Of a stretch of 64,000 nt of DNA, positions 20,084-29,823 are shown piece after piece (within the stretch, counting starts at the first letter, position 1; the number at the start of each line of letters is the position of its first letter). Position numbers and translations under genes: made by a program. Source of the DNA: Prochlorococcus sp. AG-409-A19 (GTDB lineage: Bacteria > Cyanobacteriota > Cyanobacteriia > PCC-6307 > Cyanobiaceae); NCBI GenBank assembly GCA_003216155.1, contig QCJH01000007.1:7558-71557 (forward strand). Direction: 5' to 3'. The notes under the pieces were generated by a model. That model did no database searches and had not been told where the DNA came from. It saw only the letters and a program-made list of their open reading frames with translations.

Positions 20084-20329
20084 ATGACGGAAGAAAGCAT
20101 GGCCCTCACAAAGGAAAATGTTGAATCTGTTTTGGATGAGCTGAGGCCTTTCCTTATCGCAGATGGCGGCAATGTTGAGATTATCGAAATCGATGGGCCT
20201 GTTGTAAAAGTAAGGCTCCAAGGGGCCTGCGGAAGCTGCCCAAGCAGCACCATGACCTTAAAGATGGGAATTGAGAGGAAACTTCGTGAGGCAATTCCAG
20301 AAGTCAGCGAAGTTGTTCAAGTCCTTTAA
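20084..20329 (+). CDS. NifU C-terminal domain (Nfu-type) iron-sulfur carrier
   Basis: The 81-residue protein is essentially one Nfu domain, with the cluster-binding CxxC in [20 protein letters not shown] and the N-terminal [17 protein letters not shown]. In cyanobacteria such stand-alone proteins deliver Fe-S clusters, notably to photosystem I. I chose ATG 20084 ([14 protein letters not shown]); an in-frame ATG at 20069 would add five residues. Confidence 0.92.
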   Translation: MTEESMALTKENVESVLDELRPFLIADGGNVEIIEIDGPVVKVRLQGACGSCPSSTMTLKMGIERKLREAIPEVSEVVQVL

Positions 20330-20364
20330 TCTCCATCTAGAGAAATAGTCTCTTATGAAGTTAG

Positions 20365-20709
20365 TTGGCAAAACACCGAGTTAGGGCTATTGATAAAGCA
20401 GTAGGCAAACTTTTCCTACACCGCTCCAAAGCAATGACCGTTGCAACAACACAGGTCGAAGGGATTACTAAGGGTGTCCGTGAAGCAATTGTTGACAGTC
20501 TTCGGGCCTGTCAATCCAAAGAGCAACTTTTAGCATTTGAAGCAGAATTCAACCTAAAGGCCAATGCAGGGCCACTTTACCTAGTTATATGTCAATTTTT
20601 GCACGACCGTACCATCTCTAGAGCTCTAGCAGCTAAATCTCTAAGAGCTCTTATAGAAGATAGAGAAAACCAACTACTTACATCTATAAAACACGATATC
20701 AATAAATAA
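20365..20709 (+). CDS. Hypothetical protein, mostly helical
   Basis: The 114-residue frame starts at a TTG and is basic and alpha-helical, with DSLRACQSKEQLLAFEAEFN and ALAAKSLRALIEDRENQ. It lies 35 bp after the Nfu-type gene on the same strand. An internal ATG at 20434 is a possible alternative start. No family is recognised. Confidence 0.5.
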   Translation: MAKHRVRAIDKAVGKLFLHRSKAMTVATTQVEGITKGVREAIVDSLRACQSKEQLLAFEAEFNLKANAGPLYLVICQFLHDRTISRALAAKSLRALIEDRENQLLTSIKHDINK

Positions 20710-20726
20710 AGATTCGAATGATGACT

Positions 20727-21419
20727 TTATTCAAGGTAAGTTTTTTTACCATAAGAAATGTCTTTGAATTTCTCTAAAACACATGACATCTCCTGTTGAG
20801 ACAAATGATATGGTTCAGCAATATTGCGAGAACTAATATATATACTAGAAAGAGTCTCAATCTCGATGGCAATACTTAATGCATGCTCAATACTAAAACC
20901 TATAGTCACTAGGCCATGATTAGCCAATAAACAAGCAAATCTATCTTCTAAAGCTTCTAATGCATAGGCTGATAATTCTTTTGTCCCAAAAGTAGCGTAT
21001 TTAGAGCAACGAATATCATTACCTCCAGCTACAGCTACCATATAGTGAAAACTAGGTAGTCTAATTCGTTGACAAGCCAATGCTGTTGAATATTTTGAAT
21101 GACAATGCAAAACAGCATTGATATCTTTTCTTTCCAATAAAATATCTGCATGAAGTCTCCACTCAGATGATGGTCTAAATTTATTATTCAGAGTCTCATC
21201 TGAAGCTAAGGTGAGTGGTCGACCTGACAGGGTTAGAGAAAAAATATCTTGCGACTTTAACTGATCATATGCCACTGAACTAGGTGTAATCAACATGCCT
21301 CCAGGAATACGAATTGATAAATTTCCAGATGTGCCCTGGTTCAAGCCTAAAGAATTAAGGCTTTGCGAGATAGATACAACTTTCTGCCTTAAGACTTCAA
21401 GGCTCTCATTAATTGCCAT
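20727..21419 (-). CDS. Class II aldolase/adducin-family protein (FucA-like)
   Basis: The 230-residue protein has the family's phosphate-binding GTSGNLSIRI and TPSSVAYDQL, the catalytic-glutamate region RPSSEWRLH, the zinc-binding AVLHCHSKYSTALA and the third zinc ligand in LLANHGLVTIG. Members cleave sugar phosphates such as fuculose-1-phosphate or dehydrate methylthioribulose phosphate; the substrate cannot be told here. It sits 103 bp downstream of the oxygenase gene on the same strand. Confidence 0.85.
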   Translation of the reverse strand: MAINESLEVLRQKVVSISQSLNSLGLNQGTSGNLSIRIPGGMLITPSSVAYDQLKSQDIFSLTLSGRPLTLASDETLNNKFRPSSEWRLHADILLERKDINAVLHCHSKYSTALACQRIRLPSFHYMVAVAGGNDIRCSKYATFGTKELSAYALEALEDRFACLLANHGLVTIGFSIEHALSIAIEIETLSSIYISSRNIAEPYHLSQQEMSCVLEKFKDISYGKKTYLE

Positions 21420-21522
21420 GCAACGATAGTTCTAATAAAAAAACAGGTCAAGCGATAGTGGTTGATTAGCCTTGACAGTCTTATCTTACCCTGGGTCACC
21501 AAGCTATTAAGCGCGGGTAAAA

Positions 21523-22272
21523 TCAGATGTCAACAAAATAAGGTTTGTTTTGGCTAGCAAAATGACGTGGCTTAGTTAAGTGATGATGTTCACTTCTGAT
21601 GATTCTGAAGTCTATGGAAAGTCTTATCTTCTTAGAATTATTAATCGCATTACCATGAACTAAGTTTCCTGAAAAAACAGCGAATCTACCTAAGGAACAA
21701 TCAAGAAACTGAGAAGATGTCAAATCAACACCTCCCATTATTCTCTTAGGTTTATACAAGAAACCAAGCCTATGGCCTACTCCATATTGTCGAGTATATG
21801 GATCATCATGTTGGGAAAAAACAATTTCCTCATCAGGAATTACCTGACTCTTAGGAATATATCTCAACGTATTTGTATCATTTACTCCTCTTAAAGGCAC
21901 CCATATATTTGCCGAGTATTCCATTCCTTGACCGTAAAAAGATTCCCTATGCCAACCAATAGATTCTGCTGGTGCAGGTGAATATTTTTGAGGTCTTGAG
22001 GCTCTTAAATAAAGACTGCTTTGAACAAGAAAATCAGATGTATCTAAATACCTAGACAATGAGGCCTTTATTCCCCTTACCAAATTAGAAGGAAAGCCAT
22101 TCTCTACCAAACATTGCTGTGCATTCAGCATGATTTCTCTATAGTCGGCAAGATTCATTTGGCAATACTTCACTTCATCCTCGTCAAAAAACGAATCGAC
22201 TATCTCTCTCATCTGAGCAAAAAGGCTTTGATCAATAACGCCTATAGCAATGGAACTTTGGTCCTTATTCAT
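21523..22272 (-). CDS. Phytanoyl-CoA dioxygenase-like (PhyH) Fe(II)/2-oxoglutarate oxygenase
   Basis: The 249-residue protein has the double-stranded beta-helix pattern, with the first metal site in SIGWHRESFYGQG, a downstream YSANIWVPLRGVNDTNTLRYIPKSQ and the distal histidine and arginine in NLVHGNAINNSKKIRLSIDF. The first site reads HxE where most family members have HxD, so activity is uncertain. The substrate is unknown. Confidence 0.7.
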   Translation of the reverse strand: MNKDQSSIAIGVIDQSLFAQMREIVDSFFDEDEVKYCQMNLADYREIMLNAQQCLVENGFPSNLVRGIKASLSRYLDTSDFLVQSSLYLRASRPQKYSPAPAESIGWHRESFYGQGMEYSANIWVPLRGVNDTNTLRYIPKSQVIPDEEIVFSQHDDPYTRQYGVGHRLGFLYKPKRIMGGVDLTSSQFLDCSLGRFAVFSGNLVHGNAINNSKKIRLSIDFRIIRSEHHHLTKPRHFASQNKPYFVDI

Positions 22273-22709
22273 CTATATAAATGAAAAGCAAATAGTCATG
22301 AGAGTCAAAGGTAAATGATTAATAAATAATCAAAAAGAATTGATTTTTAACAGAAGATTACCACAAGTATAAAAATGCTATCACAGATCAAGCAATTCTG
22401 CAGCGCATTATTTTCAGAGGTTTAGGGAGCCAGAAGATTGCAATACCTGCACACACCTATTAGCAAGCGTTATTTTTATCTCTGCTATAAACAATACAAT
22501 CAACTTAAGAGGCCTATAAGAAATTGTTCGTCCAAAAGAGACTTCGCAAAGCCAAATTCTAGGAATCTTATGAGCATAATTAAAAATATCTAGCAATAAA
22601 TTTATTCGCATAGCAAACCAATTGAATGGTATCTATAATTTTTCCAAGAAGTTAGTGTTACCCTTAATCATAAAATTAAGTCGCAAAAAGCTTATGAAGT
22701 CAAAACCCC
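22273..22709. other. Gene-poor stretch
   Basis: About 440 bp of AT-rich sequence upstream of the oxygenase gene. It holds a 65-codon frame on the minus strand (22414-22611) without a ribosome-binding site or family features, which I do not accept as a gene. Given the decayed gene next to it, it may be eroded coding DNA, but I cannot recognise what it was. Confidence 0.4.
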
Positions 22710-23157
22710 GCAGTTGGTGCTCTTTACAGTTCTATGGCTCGTAAAAAGAAGCATACTTTTCACCTATACCCTTTAATGCCAAGCTTCGTGAAGCGATTCC
22801 TGAAGCAATGTTAGAACGAAACTATGGGCATGAAGAACCTGCTAAGTGGGCCAGGGAAGGTGCAAAGTATTAGATCTAGTGATTAAAACAGGCCACAATA
22901 AAGACATGCTAAAACACAAACATCAAGCAGAAAAAAGTACATCTGAATCGATTCGACATTCTAATATGAACTTTTTAAAAGATGATATTAAAACCATAGG
23001 CTATCAAAAGCTATATAGGCATTCTTTAATTCACAACTCTAATATTTATGTAGTGATAAGTAATTGTGTTCTAAATCTTGTGAATCCCTCTAATCTAAAA
23101 TCATTGATAGAAGATATATATCCTATATTAAAGCCTAATGGGCCATTAGTTCTTTAG
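22710..23157 (+). pseudogene. Decayed SAM-dependent methyltransferase (ArsM-like)
   Basis: The pieces of one methyltransferase appear in order in different frames. AVGALYSSMARKKKHTF is followed after a lost base near 22778 by [19 protein letters not shown]. Near 22858 the frame changes again to CKVLDLVIKTGHNKDMLK, where the SAM motif LDLGxGxG is damaged. Later comes VVISNCVLNLVNPSNLKSL and YPILKPNGPLVL, the motif IV region and post-motif. The middle is much shorter than in intact family members, so an internal deletion is also likely. The 103-codon frame at 22846-23157 is only the remaining open part. It is probably non-functional. Confidence 0.72.
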
Positions 23158-23254
23158 CTTTAAAAGCGCTAAGGTTTCCTAATCGCTCAGAAAATCCCTG
23201 AGAAATTCTTAAAGGGATTAAGTTCCATGCTGTAACTCTTGTAGGTCAATTAAA

Positions 23255-24451
23255 ATGAGCGGCCTAAGGTCATTAATGCCCGCACTTTCCAACAAGCACT
23301 ATTTCAATTATGGAGGTCAAGGTCCACTGCCTTATTATTCCCTAGAAGCAATTAAAAGTAGTTGGCAAACAATACAAGAATTAGGGCCTTTTACAGGAGA
23401 TGTATGGCCTTATATTTCAAAGGAAATCAACTCAACTCGAAAGGAATTTTCTAGACTATGTGATATCCCTAGCAATCGAATAGCTCTAACCGAAAATGTA
23501 ACCACTGGTTGTGTTCTTCCCCTCTGGGGACTACCCTTTTCTCCAGGGGATAGTTTATTAATTAGCGATTGTGAACATCCAGGCGTTGTAGCCGCTTGTA
23601 ATGAAATTGCTTATCGCAAAAAACTTTCTATAGACATTTTACCTGTAAAACAAATAAGGCATGGAAAAAATTCTGCTGAAATTACCAAAAATTCTGTTCT
23701 TGAGTCTTTAGAGCAAAGTATTAGGCCGCGTACAAAATTGGTAGTTATCTCACACATTCTATGGAATACGGGTCAGATAATGCCAATCTCTTCTATAGCA
23801 TCAATATTAGCAACACATCCAAATAGACCCTTTCTTCTAGTTGATGCAGCCCAAAGCTTCTGCCAAATTTGTATAAAAGAAGCAGCTAAAAATGCTGATA
23901 TTTATGCTTTTACTGGTCATAAATGGGCATGTGGACCAGAGGGCCTTGGAGGAGTGGCACTTTCAGAAAGGGTTCTAGAAGAAGCAAACCCTACAATTGT
24001 TGGGTGGAGAACACTAATCAGCGAAGATATTAACAAAATAAACGATGCTAATATTTTTCATAAAGATGCACGTCGCTTCGAAATAGGTACTTCATGCGTT
24101 CCACTTTTGGCTGGACTAAGATGCTCGCTAAAGCTTTTAGAAGATGATTGCCCAATTAATAAAAGGCTAGAAAAAATATGTCAACTAAGTGCCCATCTTT
24201 GGAATGAATTGAATAACATCAAATATATTGATACAATATTAAGAGAGCCTCCACCTGCTGGATTAGTTAGTTTTACTTGTAACACCACATCTTCAACTAA
24301 AGAGTTGGTCAAACAGCTCGGCAAACAAGGAATTTGGATTAGGGATATTGAAGATCCAGTCTGCCTACGAGCCTGCGTACATATCACCACTAATAGAGGG
24401 GAGATAGAATGTTTACGCAAAGAAGTCTCAAAATTAATAATACAAAATTAA
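23255..24451 (+). CDS. Class V aminotransferase-fold PLP enzyme
   Basis: The 398-residue protein has the class V pattern with FLLVDAAQSF (the PLP-binding aspartate) and the Schiff-base lysine in YAFTGHKWACGPEG, as well as RFEIGTSCVPLLAGL. Related enzymes include cysteine desulfurases and isopenicillin N epimerase-like proteins; the lack of an obvious loop cysteine makes a true NifS function unlikely. It follows the decayed methyltransferase by about 100 bp. Confidence 0.85.
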   Translation: MSGLRSLMPALSNKHYFNYGGQGPLPYYSLEAIKSSWQTIQELGPFTGDVWPYISKEINSTRKEFSRLCDIPSNRIALTENVTTGCVLPLWGLPFSPGDSLLISDCEHPGVVAACNEIAYRKKLSIDILPVKQIRHGKNSAEITKNSVLESLEQSIRPRTKLVVISHILWNTGQIMPISSIASILATHPNRPFLLVDAAQSFCQICIKEAAKNADIYAFTGHKWACGPEGLGGVALSERVLEEANPTIVGWRTLISEDINKINDANIFHKDARRFEIGTSCVPLLAGLRCSLKLLEDDCPINKRLEKICQLSAHLWNELNNIKYIDTILREPPPAGLVSFTCNTTSSTKELVKQLGKQGIWIRDIEDPVCLRACVHITTNRGEIECLRKEVSKLIIQN

Positions 24452-24463
24452 TTTACAGTTCAA

Positions 24464-25987
24464 TCAAGAGTTATTCCGACTCCTAAGGGCCTTAATAGCC
24501 TCTTTACGGTCATCAAAGTGTATTTTTTGTAATCCAATAATTTGATAGTCTTCATGACCCTTACCTGCCAATAGGATCACATCACCGGGCTTACTCTGAG
24601 AAATCGCCATCTCAATTGCCGAAGCTCTATCCTCCTCGATGTTCATCAAAGTTTTTGAAGGTATTCCAGTTAAAATATCTGCAACAATCTTCTTAGGGTC
24701 CTCGGTACGTGGATTGTCAGAAGTAACAACTATTCTATCCGCAAATTCAGCTGCTATTGCTCCCATTTGAGGACGCTTACCTCGATCACGATCGCCTCCA
24801 CATCCAAATACACATACCAATTGTCCATCAGTAAACGCCCTGGAGGCAATCAGCGCATTCCTTAATCCATCAGGTGTATGTGCATAATCAACCAAAACAG
24901 TTGGCAATTCAGAAGTTTCAATATCAGATAATTCAACTCTTTCCATACGGCCAGGTACTCCCCGGAATTCGGAGATCGCTTCAAGTAAAGGCGGTAATGA
25001 GAAGCCCTGCTGTAATAGAGCCCCAACAGCTTGTAAGAGATTCATCAAATTAAAGCTGCCAATAAGAGGGGACTGGAATTCACCTTCTCCTAATGGGCTG
25101 ATCAACCTACCTATGACACCTTCGTCTTTAATCCTCAAATCAGTAATGGTCAATTCAGCAAGAGAACGTTCTACTTCACCTTCTACAAGTGAACTGCGCC
25201 AACACCTCTCTCCCAGCCGCCCAGCCAAAAAAGCTCCCCATGGATTATCAATATTCACCACCGCACGATTTTGCCCTGCTTGCAGAAGTGGAGTCGCAAA
25301 TAAATTTGCTTTGGCCTCAAAATATGACTCCATTGAATTGTGATAGTCGAGATGATCCTGTGTGAGATTTGTAAAAATCGCCCCCGAGAATCGACATCCA
25401 GCAACTCTCTTCTGCGCAAGAGCATGTGAACTTACCTCCATCGCAGCCAACTGAACCCCTGCTTGAACAGCTTCTGCAAGCTGTCGCTGCAACTTATCCG
25501 CAAACTCTGTGGTATGTGTCGCAACTACACTCTGATTGGGCCAACGATTTACCAAAGTCCCAAAAAGGGCTGTTGATTTACCCAAAGCCCCACTTAGATG
25601 CTCAATCAAATGTGATGTCGTTGTTTTGCCATTAGTACCTGTTACTCCAATTAAAGTTAGAGACGATGAAGGGGAACCCCAGAAAACCGATGCTAGTTCC
25701 CCCACCCAATGTTCAACTGGGTCTGGAGCTATAACCACAACATCATTAGGGCCAGGTAAGTTATTCCTTATGGCCTTTGAACCAATTACAGCTGCTGCCG
25801 CCCCTGCATAAAGAGCATCAGCCCAAAAAACACCTCCATCAACACTTTCTCCAGGCACGCCAAGAAATAAAGTTCCTTCAGTTATTGACCTGGAATCACA
25901 GCTAATACTTCTAATGTCAGGATTAGCTAGCCCAGCTGGTACAACCAGGCCAGCTGATCGAAGTAAGGCATGAAGTGATTTTGTCAT
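24464..25987 (-). CDS. murE: UDP-N-acetylmuramoyl-tripeptide synthetase MurE
   Basis: The 507-residue ligase has the ATP-binding [16 protein letters not shown], the central [16 protein letters not shown] and the substrate motif DNPRTEDP, whose DNPR signature indicates addition of meso-diaminopimelate. It builds the peptidoglycan precursor in the cytoplasm. It lies 51 bp downstream of the glutaredoxin-like gene on the same strand. Confidence 0.96.
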   Translation of the reverse strand: MTKSLHALLRSAGLVVPAGLANPDIRSISCDSRSITEGTLFLGVPGESVDGGVFWADALYAGAAAAVIGSKAIRNNLPGPNDVVVIAPDPVEHWVGELASVFWGSPSSSLTLIGVTGTNGKTTTSHLIEHLSGALGKSTALFGTLVNRWPNQSVVATHTTEFADKLQRQLAEAVQAGVQLAAMEVSSHALAQKRVAGCRFSGAIFTNLTQDHLDYHNSMESYFEAKANLFATPLLQAGQNRAVVNIDNPWGAFLAGRLGERCWRSSLVEGEVERSLAELTITDLRIKDEGVIGRLISPLGEGEFQSPLIGSFNLMNLLQAVGALLQQGFSLPPLLEAISEFRGVPGRMERVELSDIETSELPTVLVDYAHTPDGLRNALIASRAFTDGQLVCVFGCGGDRDRGKRPQMGAIAAEFADRIVVTSDNPRTEDPKKIVADILTGIPSKTLMNIEEDRASAIEMAISQSKPGDVILLAGKGHEDYQIIGLQKIHFDDRKEAIKALRSRNNS

Positions 25988-26038
25988 TTATGCCCAAGGC
26001 CTTGGATAAGAAATTTCTAATGATGTCAAAGACATTTA

Positions 26039-26332
26039 TCAAATCCTTTTTTTTAACCAACTCAGCAGGCCATCTCCCTTTAAACGAGGCGAAACACGAG
26101 GTAACTGCTTCAATTTATTGGTTGCTTTGTCGACCAGAACTAAAACAGGAACCTCCAAGTCATAAAGAGCTTTGATTTCTGATGGTGTATCAACTTCATC
26201 AATATCAACAACACAAAGTTCAAGCGAAGGATTTAACTGACTCAGTTTAAGAGGAATCAATTTTTGTCTAAGCCCTTCACAAAGACAACAGCCCTTACGA
26301 GTGTAAAGAACCAATTGAAAAACAGCCATCAA
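26039..26332 (-). CDS. Glutaredoxin-like thioredoxin-fold protein
   Basis: The 97-residue protein begins with a strand and the CxxC-type site [16 protein letters not shown], followed by the cis-proline region [10 protein letters not shown]. This fits the glutaredoxin-like (DUF836) group of small thiol-redox proteins. Its start overlaps the yidD stop by 4 bp, so the two are coupled. Confidence 0.8.
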   Translation of the reverse strand: MMAVFQLVLYTRKGCCLCEGLRQKLIPLKLSQLNPSLELCVVDIDEVDTPSEIKALYDLEVPVLVLVDKATNKLKQLPRVSPRLKGDGLLSWLKKRI

Positions 26333-26595
26333 TCCGGAACAGGGTCACAACCACAAGGAGTAAAGGGATGACAACGCGAGAGTCTTCTTATGGTCAACCA
26401 ACTTCCTCTCCAAGGCCCATGCCGAGTAATAGCCTCCAACCCATATTCACTACACGTAGGAATAAATCGACATCTTGGTCCAAGCAAAGGTGAAAGCCAA
26501 TTCCGATAAATCAAAATCAAAAAAAGAAAAAAAGATCCAAGGGACTTGTTGATTTTTGAAAGAATGCCTCCGGATACAATATTTAGCTTGTGCAT
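26329..26595 (-). CDS. yidD: Membrane protein insertion efficiency factor YidD
   Basis: The 88-residue protein carries the YidD signature [22 protein letters not shown], followed by [15 protein letters not shown] and GCDPVPD. An N-terminal amphipathic or membrane segment ([15 protein letters not shown]) fits its role beside the YidC insertase. It overlaps the glutaredoxin-like gene and is divergent from rpsD. Confidence 0.92.
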   Translation of the reverse strand: MHKLNIVSGGILSKINKSLGSFFLFLILIYRNWLSPLLGPRCRFIPTCSEYGLEAITRHGPWRGSWLTIRRLSRCHPFTPCGCDPVPD

Positions 26596-26669
26596 GGCGC
26601 ACCGGTAATTGGGGCTCTTATCCCAGCATGACTGGTCGACAGCACTATTGTCCTCTCATCTATCAACTT

Positions 26670-27278
26670 ATGTCTAGATACCGCGGCCCTCGCTTGAGGA
26701 TCACGCGGCGCTTGGGAGACCTCCCAGGTCTCACCCGGAAGGCCGCAAAGCGGTCACATCCGCCAGGTCAGCACGGCCAAGCCCGTCGCAAGCGCTCTGA
26801 ATACGCAATTCGACTAGAAGAAAAACAGAAACTCCGATTTAACTACGGAATATCTGAGAGACAACTAGTGCGATATGTCAAAAAAGCACGCGCACAAGAA
26901 GGTTCAACAGGAACTAACTTACTCAAACTTCTTGAGAATAGGCTTGACAATGTCTGTTTTCGCCTTGGGTTCGGACCAACAGTCCCGGGTGCACGTCAAC
27001 TCGTTAACCATGGCCACGTCACAGTAAATGGACGTGTCTTAGATATCGCTAGCTACCAATGCAAGTCCGGTGATCTCATCGCCATCAGAGAACGCAAAGG
27101 AAGTAAGAAACTTGCAGAAGCCAATCTGGAATTCCCTGGGCTTGCGAACGTTCCTCCTCACCTGGAATTTGACAAGTCCAAAATGTCAGCAAAAATAACT
27201 GGCAAATGTGAAAGAGAATGGGTAGCCCTTGAAATAAACGAGCTATTAGTAGTTGAATACTACTCACGTAAGGTATAG
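26670..27278 (+). CDS. rpsD: 30S ribosomal protein S4
   Basis: The 202-residue protein starts [16 protein letters not shown] at ATG 26670 and has the S4 RNA-binding domain ([33 protein letters not shown]). S4 is a primary 16S rRNA binder. An upstream in-frame extension to 26556 is not supported by the family. Its last nine codons (VEYYSRKV and stop, 27252-27278) are repeated downstream at 29824-29850 and 32128-32154, which marks it as the anchor of the tandem array that follows. Confidence 0.97.
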   Translation: MSRYRGPRLRITRRLGDLPGLTRKAAKRSHPPGQHGQARRKRSEYAIRLEEKQKLRFNYGISERQLVRYVKKARAQEGSTGTNLLKLLENRLDNVCFRLGFGPTVPGARQLVNHGHVTVNGRVLDIASYQCKSGDLIAIRERKGSKKLAEANLEFPGLANVPPHLEFDKSKMSAKITGKCEREWVALEINELLVVEYYSRKV

Positions 27279-27310
27279 ACGGCCAGTCATAGCAAGGGTT
27301 TTCAGCGAAA

Positions 27311-27330
27311 GTTTGTCAATTCAGACAAAC
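27311..27330 (+). other. Perfect hairpin in the rpsD 3' untranslated region
   Basis: GTTTGTC and GACAAAC form a seven-base-pair stem around a six-base loop. The same element recurs at 29883-29902 unchanged in its stem and in altered form at about 32187-32206, where both strands have changed together (GTTTGTA with TGCAAAC). That pattern suggests the RNA structure is what is kept. The downstream words CAAACTTT are repeated as well. Confidence 0.7.
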
Positions 27331-27348
27331 TTTAGGCAAACTTTTTAT

Positions 27349-27379
27349 CCCCCGGATCTTCAATCTGGGGGGTTTTTAT
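27349..27379 (+). terminator. Intrinsic terminator of rpsD
   Basis: CCCCCGGAT pairs with ATCTGGGGG (one G-U pair) around the loop CTTCA and is followed by TTTTTATTT. It is placed 71 bp after the rpsD stop. Degenerate or shortened copies follow the two downstream copies of the rpsD tail. Confidence 0.85.
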
Positions 27380-27393
27380 TTGGCCAACAAATT

Positions 27394-27489
27394 TCACTCA
27401 TTCATTAGATAGCGAGCCAAGCCAAGCGCAATACATAGACCTATTCCGACGTTCCAACTCACCGCTTGACGTCTAAGAAGCCAGCGCAT
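27394..27489 (-). CDS. 31-residue single-span membrane microprotein, copy 1
   Basis: The frame encodes MRWLLRRQAVSWNVGIG followed by a hydrophobic stretch ending LGLARYLMNE. A second intact copy at 33556-33648 differs mostly at synonymous positions: I count seven synonymous against three amino-acid changes before the stop region, which strongly supports translation. It converges on rpsD and shares the terminator region with it. I do not recognise a named family, but the size and layout (basic N-terminus, one membrane span) resemble small subunits of membrane complexes. Confidence 0.65.
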   Translation of the reverse strand: MRWLLRRQAVSWNVGIGLCIALGLARYLMNE

Positions 27490-27719
27490 GATCCCGTAAA
27501 TTCGGCTTGGTTAGAGGTGCATGTATTAAACGCCGCATACTTTGACTCTTTCCTCCTTTTTTTAAACCCCTGCTCAGACAGTGGGGGGTCTTGAATATCG
27601 AGAAAAGCTCATTTGCTTCTGACTAGGGAACTAATACAAGATGTAGAAAAAGCATCAGATGATCTAGATTGCCTAGTAATTTGATCTGATTGAATTAGAG
27701 GGTTAAAAGGAGCAGAGCT
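27490..27719. other. Leader region of the first array gene
   Basis: About 230 bp between the microprotein start and the TTG start at 27720. It contains a C-rich/G-rich imperfect hairpin near 27567-27592, the paired CTAG motif at 27664-27676 and the ribosome-binding site GGAG near 27709. I see no coding signal here. Confidence 0.5.
27664..27676. promoter_or_regulatory. Paired CTAG motif upstream of array gene 1
   Basis: CTAG-ATTGC-CTAG ends 43 bp before the start of the gene at 27720. Read on the other strand the spacer is GCAAT, which fits the RYRAY spacer seen at the related sites. It may be an operator or promoter element; this is inferred from recurrence only. Confidence 0.5.
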
Positions 27720-29468
27720 TTGGCAATAGAAGATTATAGAAAATACAAACTCCCTGTAGAAATTGGCGTTATCAGAACTACAATTCCAGAGATTGATATA
27801 GACACTAGTAAATCTAAATATTATTCAAGTTATATATTCCACAAAGGGACGATAAGAACACAAGGGAGAACTAGTTCTTACTATCAATATATCTATGGTG
27901 ATTTCGATTACTCATCCGAAAGTAGGTATAAAAGATCGAAAATAACCTCTCTTTATACAAGCTATGGGACATTGGGGAGTAGCAACAACACCCAGGCGAA
28001 TGTCACTGTATCTGACGTTTTAAAAGATCCATATGAGTTTCAAAAGATCTTGCTGAGAGGTTCAGACACAATTTATGGGACTAAGTATAACGATATAATT
28101 GCAAGTCATGGCGGCAATGACATTATTTATGGAGAAGGTGGCAACGATACTATTTATGCAGATTCTGGAGACGACAGGATCATGGGAGGCTCAGGTGATG
28201 ACCATATTGAAGGGCGGAGTGGAAATGATGTTGCCATTTACGACTTCAAAGTTGAAGATCTAGAGTTTACATTTTCAGAAGGAAATTACAGAGTTAAAAA
28301 CAATCTAAATGGAGATGTAGATACGTTGATATCAATAGAAAGGATAAACGCAAAAGACAGTGGAGGTTCCTATCAGACATGGGATATAAAAGAACTATTA
28401 AACGCCTCAAATGCAACAACAGTGAAGAAAGAATATACTTTAAATGTATATAATAATTTAAATGGAAAATTATCTAAATCTGATACCTTTAAGGAAGGGG
28501 ATAGTTTTACCTTTAAAGTGAAAGTGACCGGTGAAAAAGAAGGGAAAAGGCTTTATTGGAGATTCTCACCAAGCTATGTGTTGTATACATTGAGCGATGT
28601 CAATGGAAATGACTTTGTCTCAGGCGAATCAATAGGTTCAGCAATGATTGATAAGAATGGAGAGCTTAGTGTTACAGACACATTCAAGATAGATGGATTA
28701 AATGATTATGAGCATATGGATATCGAGATATTTTCTGATTCCAATAGATTAAATTTGGTTGCAAATTCTGGCCGTATAATAATTGGAAACACATCTATAG
28801 GTTCAACCTCTAATACAGAAGAAACAAATACATCTAGTGAGTCATCAGATTCAACTGATGACCTCGAAAAAGTTATAGCCAACATCGAAGAGTGGACCCC
28901 AATACCCGAGATAGAATTAACTAAGGGATCAAGTTATAAGCTCACTGGAATAAAAGATTACGGTGGCAATTCTCATGCTGGAGCAAGCTCAAATGCAGAA
29001 GGTCAATATAAATACAAAGGAGAAGTTGATCTCAATGGAGATGGAGTCAAAGAGAAAGTTTTCACCAACAAGATCAGTGGAAGATGGGCTTCCTTAGAAG
29101 TGGATCCAACTACTGGTAAAACCAACTACAGCGATCATGGAGAAGGTGGTGGAACAAGAGTGGTTGGTATCTACAACGATCCTTTAGTCCTCATTGGAGA
29201 AGTCGAGAAAGGTGGGCCTCATGACAGCCAAACTCGTTTTCAGAATGATCTTTACGCCGATAATTTGAGCCTGGGTGTCGGTGGAGACTTTGATAGCGAT
29301 GGAACTGATGAGGTCTACTGGAGAACCAATGATGACTCGGCCTACCTAAGGTCTCTGCACCATGCCGATGGAAATATTCAATACGCCAATTATCAAAGCC
29401 TCTCTCAGATGACCAGTTATCTGACCGATACAGGCAATAGCAACTTGATTTCGACGGTGGTTGGCTAA
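27720..29468 (+). CDS. Array protein 1: RTX repeats plus shared C-terminal domain
   Basis: The 582-residue protein starts at a TTG preceded by AAAGGAG. Residues about 113-175 are RTX-type calcium-binding repeats (GSDTIYGTKYND, GGNDIIYGEGGND, GSGDDHIEG). Residues about 238-360 are a beta-sandwich that resembles domains in the next gene and in the gene at 35327 (LYWRFS, IDGLNDYEHMDIEIFSDSNR). Residues about 400-582 are the shared C-terminal domain. RTX proteins are usually exported by type I secretion without a signal peptide, and none is seen here. Its function is unknown; calcium-dependent surface or matrix roles are plausible. Confidence 0.85.
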   Translation: MAIEDYRKYKLPVEIGVIRTTIPEIDIDTSKSKYYSSYIFHKGTIRTQGRTSSYYQYIYGDFDYSSESRYKRSKITSLYTSYGTLGSSNNTQANVTVSDVLKDPYEFQKILLRGSDTIYGTKYNDIIASHGGNDIIYGEGGNDTIYADSGDDRIMGGSGDDHIEGRSGNDVAIYDFKVEDLEFTFSEGNYRVKNNLNGDVDTLISIERINAKDSGGSYQTWDIKELLNASNATTVKKEYTLNVYNNLNGKLSKSDTFKEGDSFTFKVKVTGEKEGKRLYWRFSPSYVLYTLSDVNGNDFVSGESIGSAMIDKNGELSVTDTFKIDGLNDYEHMDIEIFSDSNRLNLVANSGRIIIGNTSIGSTSNTEETNTSSESSDSTDDLEKVIANIEEWTPIPEIELTKGSSYKLTGIKDYGGNSHAGASSNAEGQYKYKGEVDLNGDGVKEKVFTNKISGRWASLEVDPTTGKTNYSDHGEGGGTRVVGIYNDPLVLIGEVEKGGPHDSQTRFQNDLYADNLSLGVGGDFDSDGTDEVYWRTNDDSAYLRSLHHADGNIQYANYQSLSQMTSYLTDTGNSNLISTVVG

Positions 29469-29823
29469 AAAGAAGCAATTTCACGGTGAATCGATAATTT
29501 TTCAGTCAAACTTTTTAGAAACCCTGTCCACCACTGGGGTTTCAAAACGGACTTGCGGTCCGTCGAGAATTTGAGTGAAAACTGTTAGAGCAATAAGCCT
29601 TGGAAAGGCTTTTGGATCGTCCCCCCATCGGGACTCTCTTCCATACACCTCAACGCCAAAAGCGATTGATCGCTTGTTTTACTGCCTAAATGAAATCAAG
29701 CAACAATCCAGTCCCTAAAAGAGTTTTACTCAACTTCCAAAATGGCAGTTTCAAGTTAGACAAACTTTTGACAAACCCTGATTTCACCGTTGCCAGCTAG
29801 TCATATCAATCGATCTCAGCAAC
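29469..29823 (+). repeat. Long intergenic repeat after array gene 1
   Basis: This 355 bp segment matches 31771-32127 over nearly its full length, from the AAAGAAGCAATTTCAC just after the stop codon to the GTTGAG of the rpsD-tail copy. It contains a hairpin at 29518-29543 (GAAACCC with GGGGTTTC) and another formed by ACGGAC and GTCCGT. A 48-codon frame from GTG 29579 is conserved with the second copy; it ends at a TAA here. Confidence 0.8.

Noticed and set aside
22414..22611. 65-codon minus-strand frame in the gap before the decayed methyltransferase
   Set aside because: No ribosome-binding site, no family features and it lies in eroded AT-rich DNA.
26556..26669. N-terminal extension of rpsD
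   Set aside because: S4 proteins begin at [11 protein letters not shown]; the extension overlaps yidD on the other strand and lacks family similarity.
29191..29484. Antisense frames over the shared C-terminal domains (also at 31493-31756)
   Set aside because: Open frames opposite the conserved domain are a by-product of its codon use, with no starts or motifs of their own.
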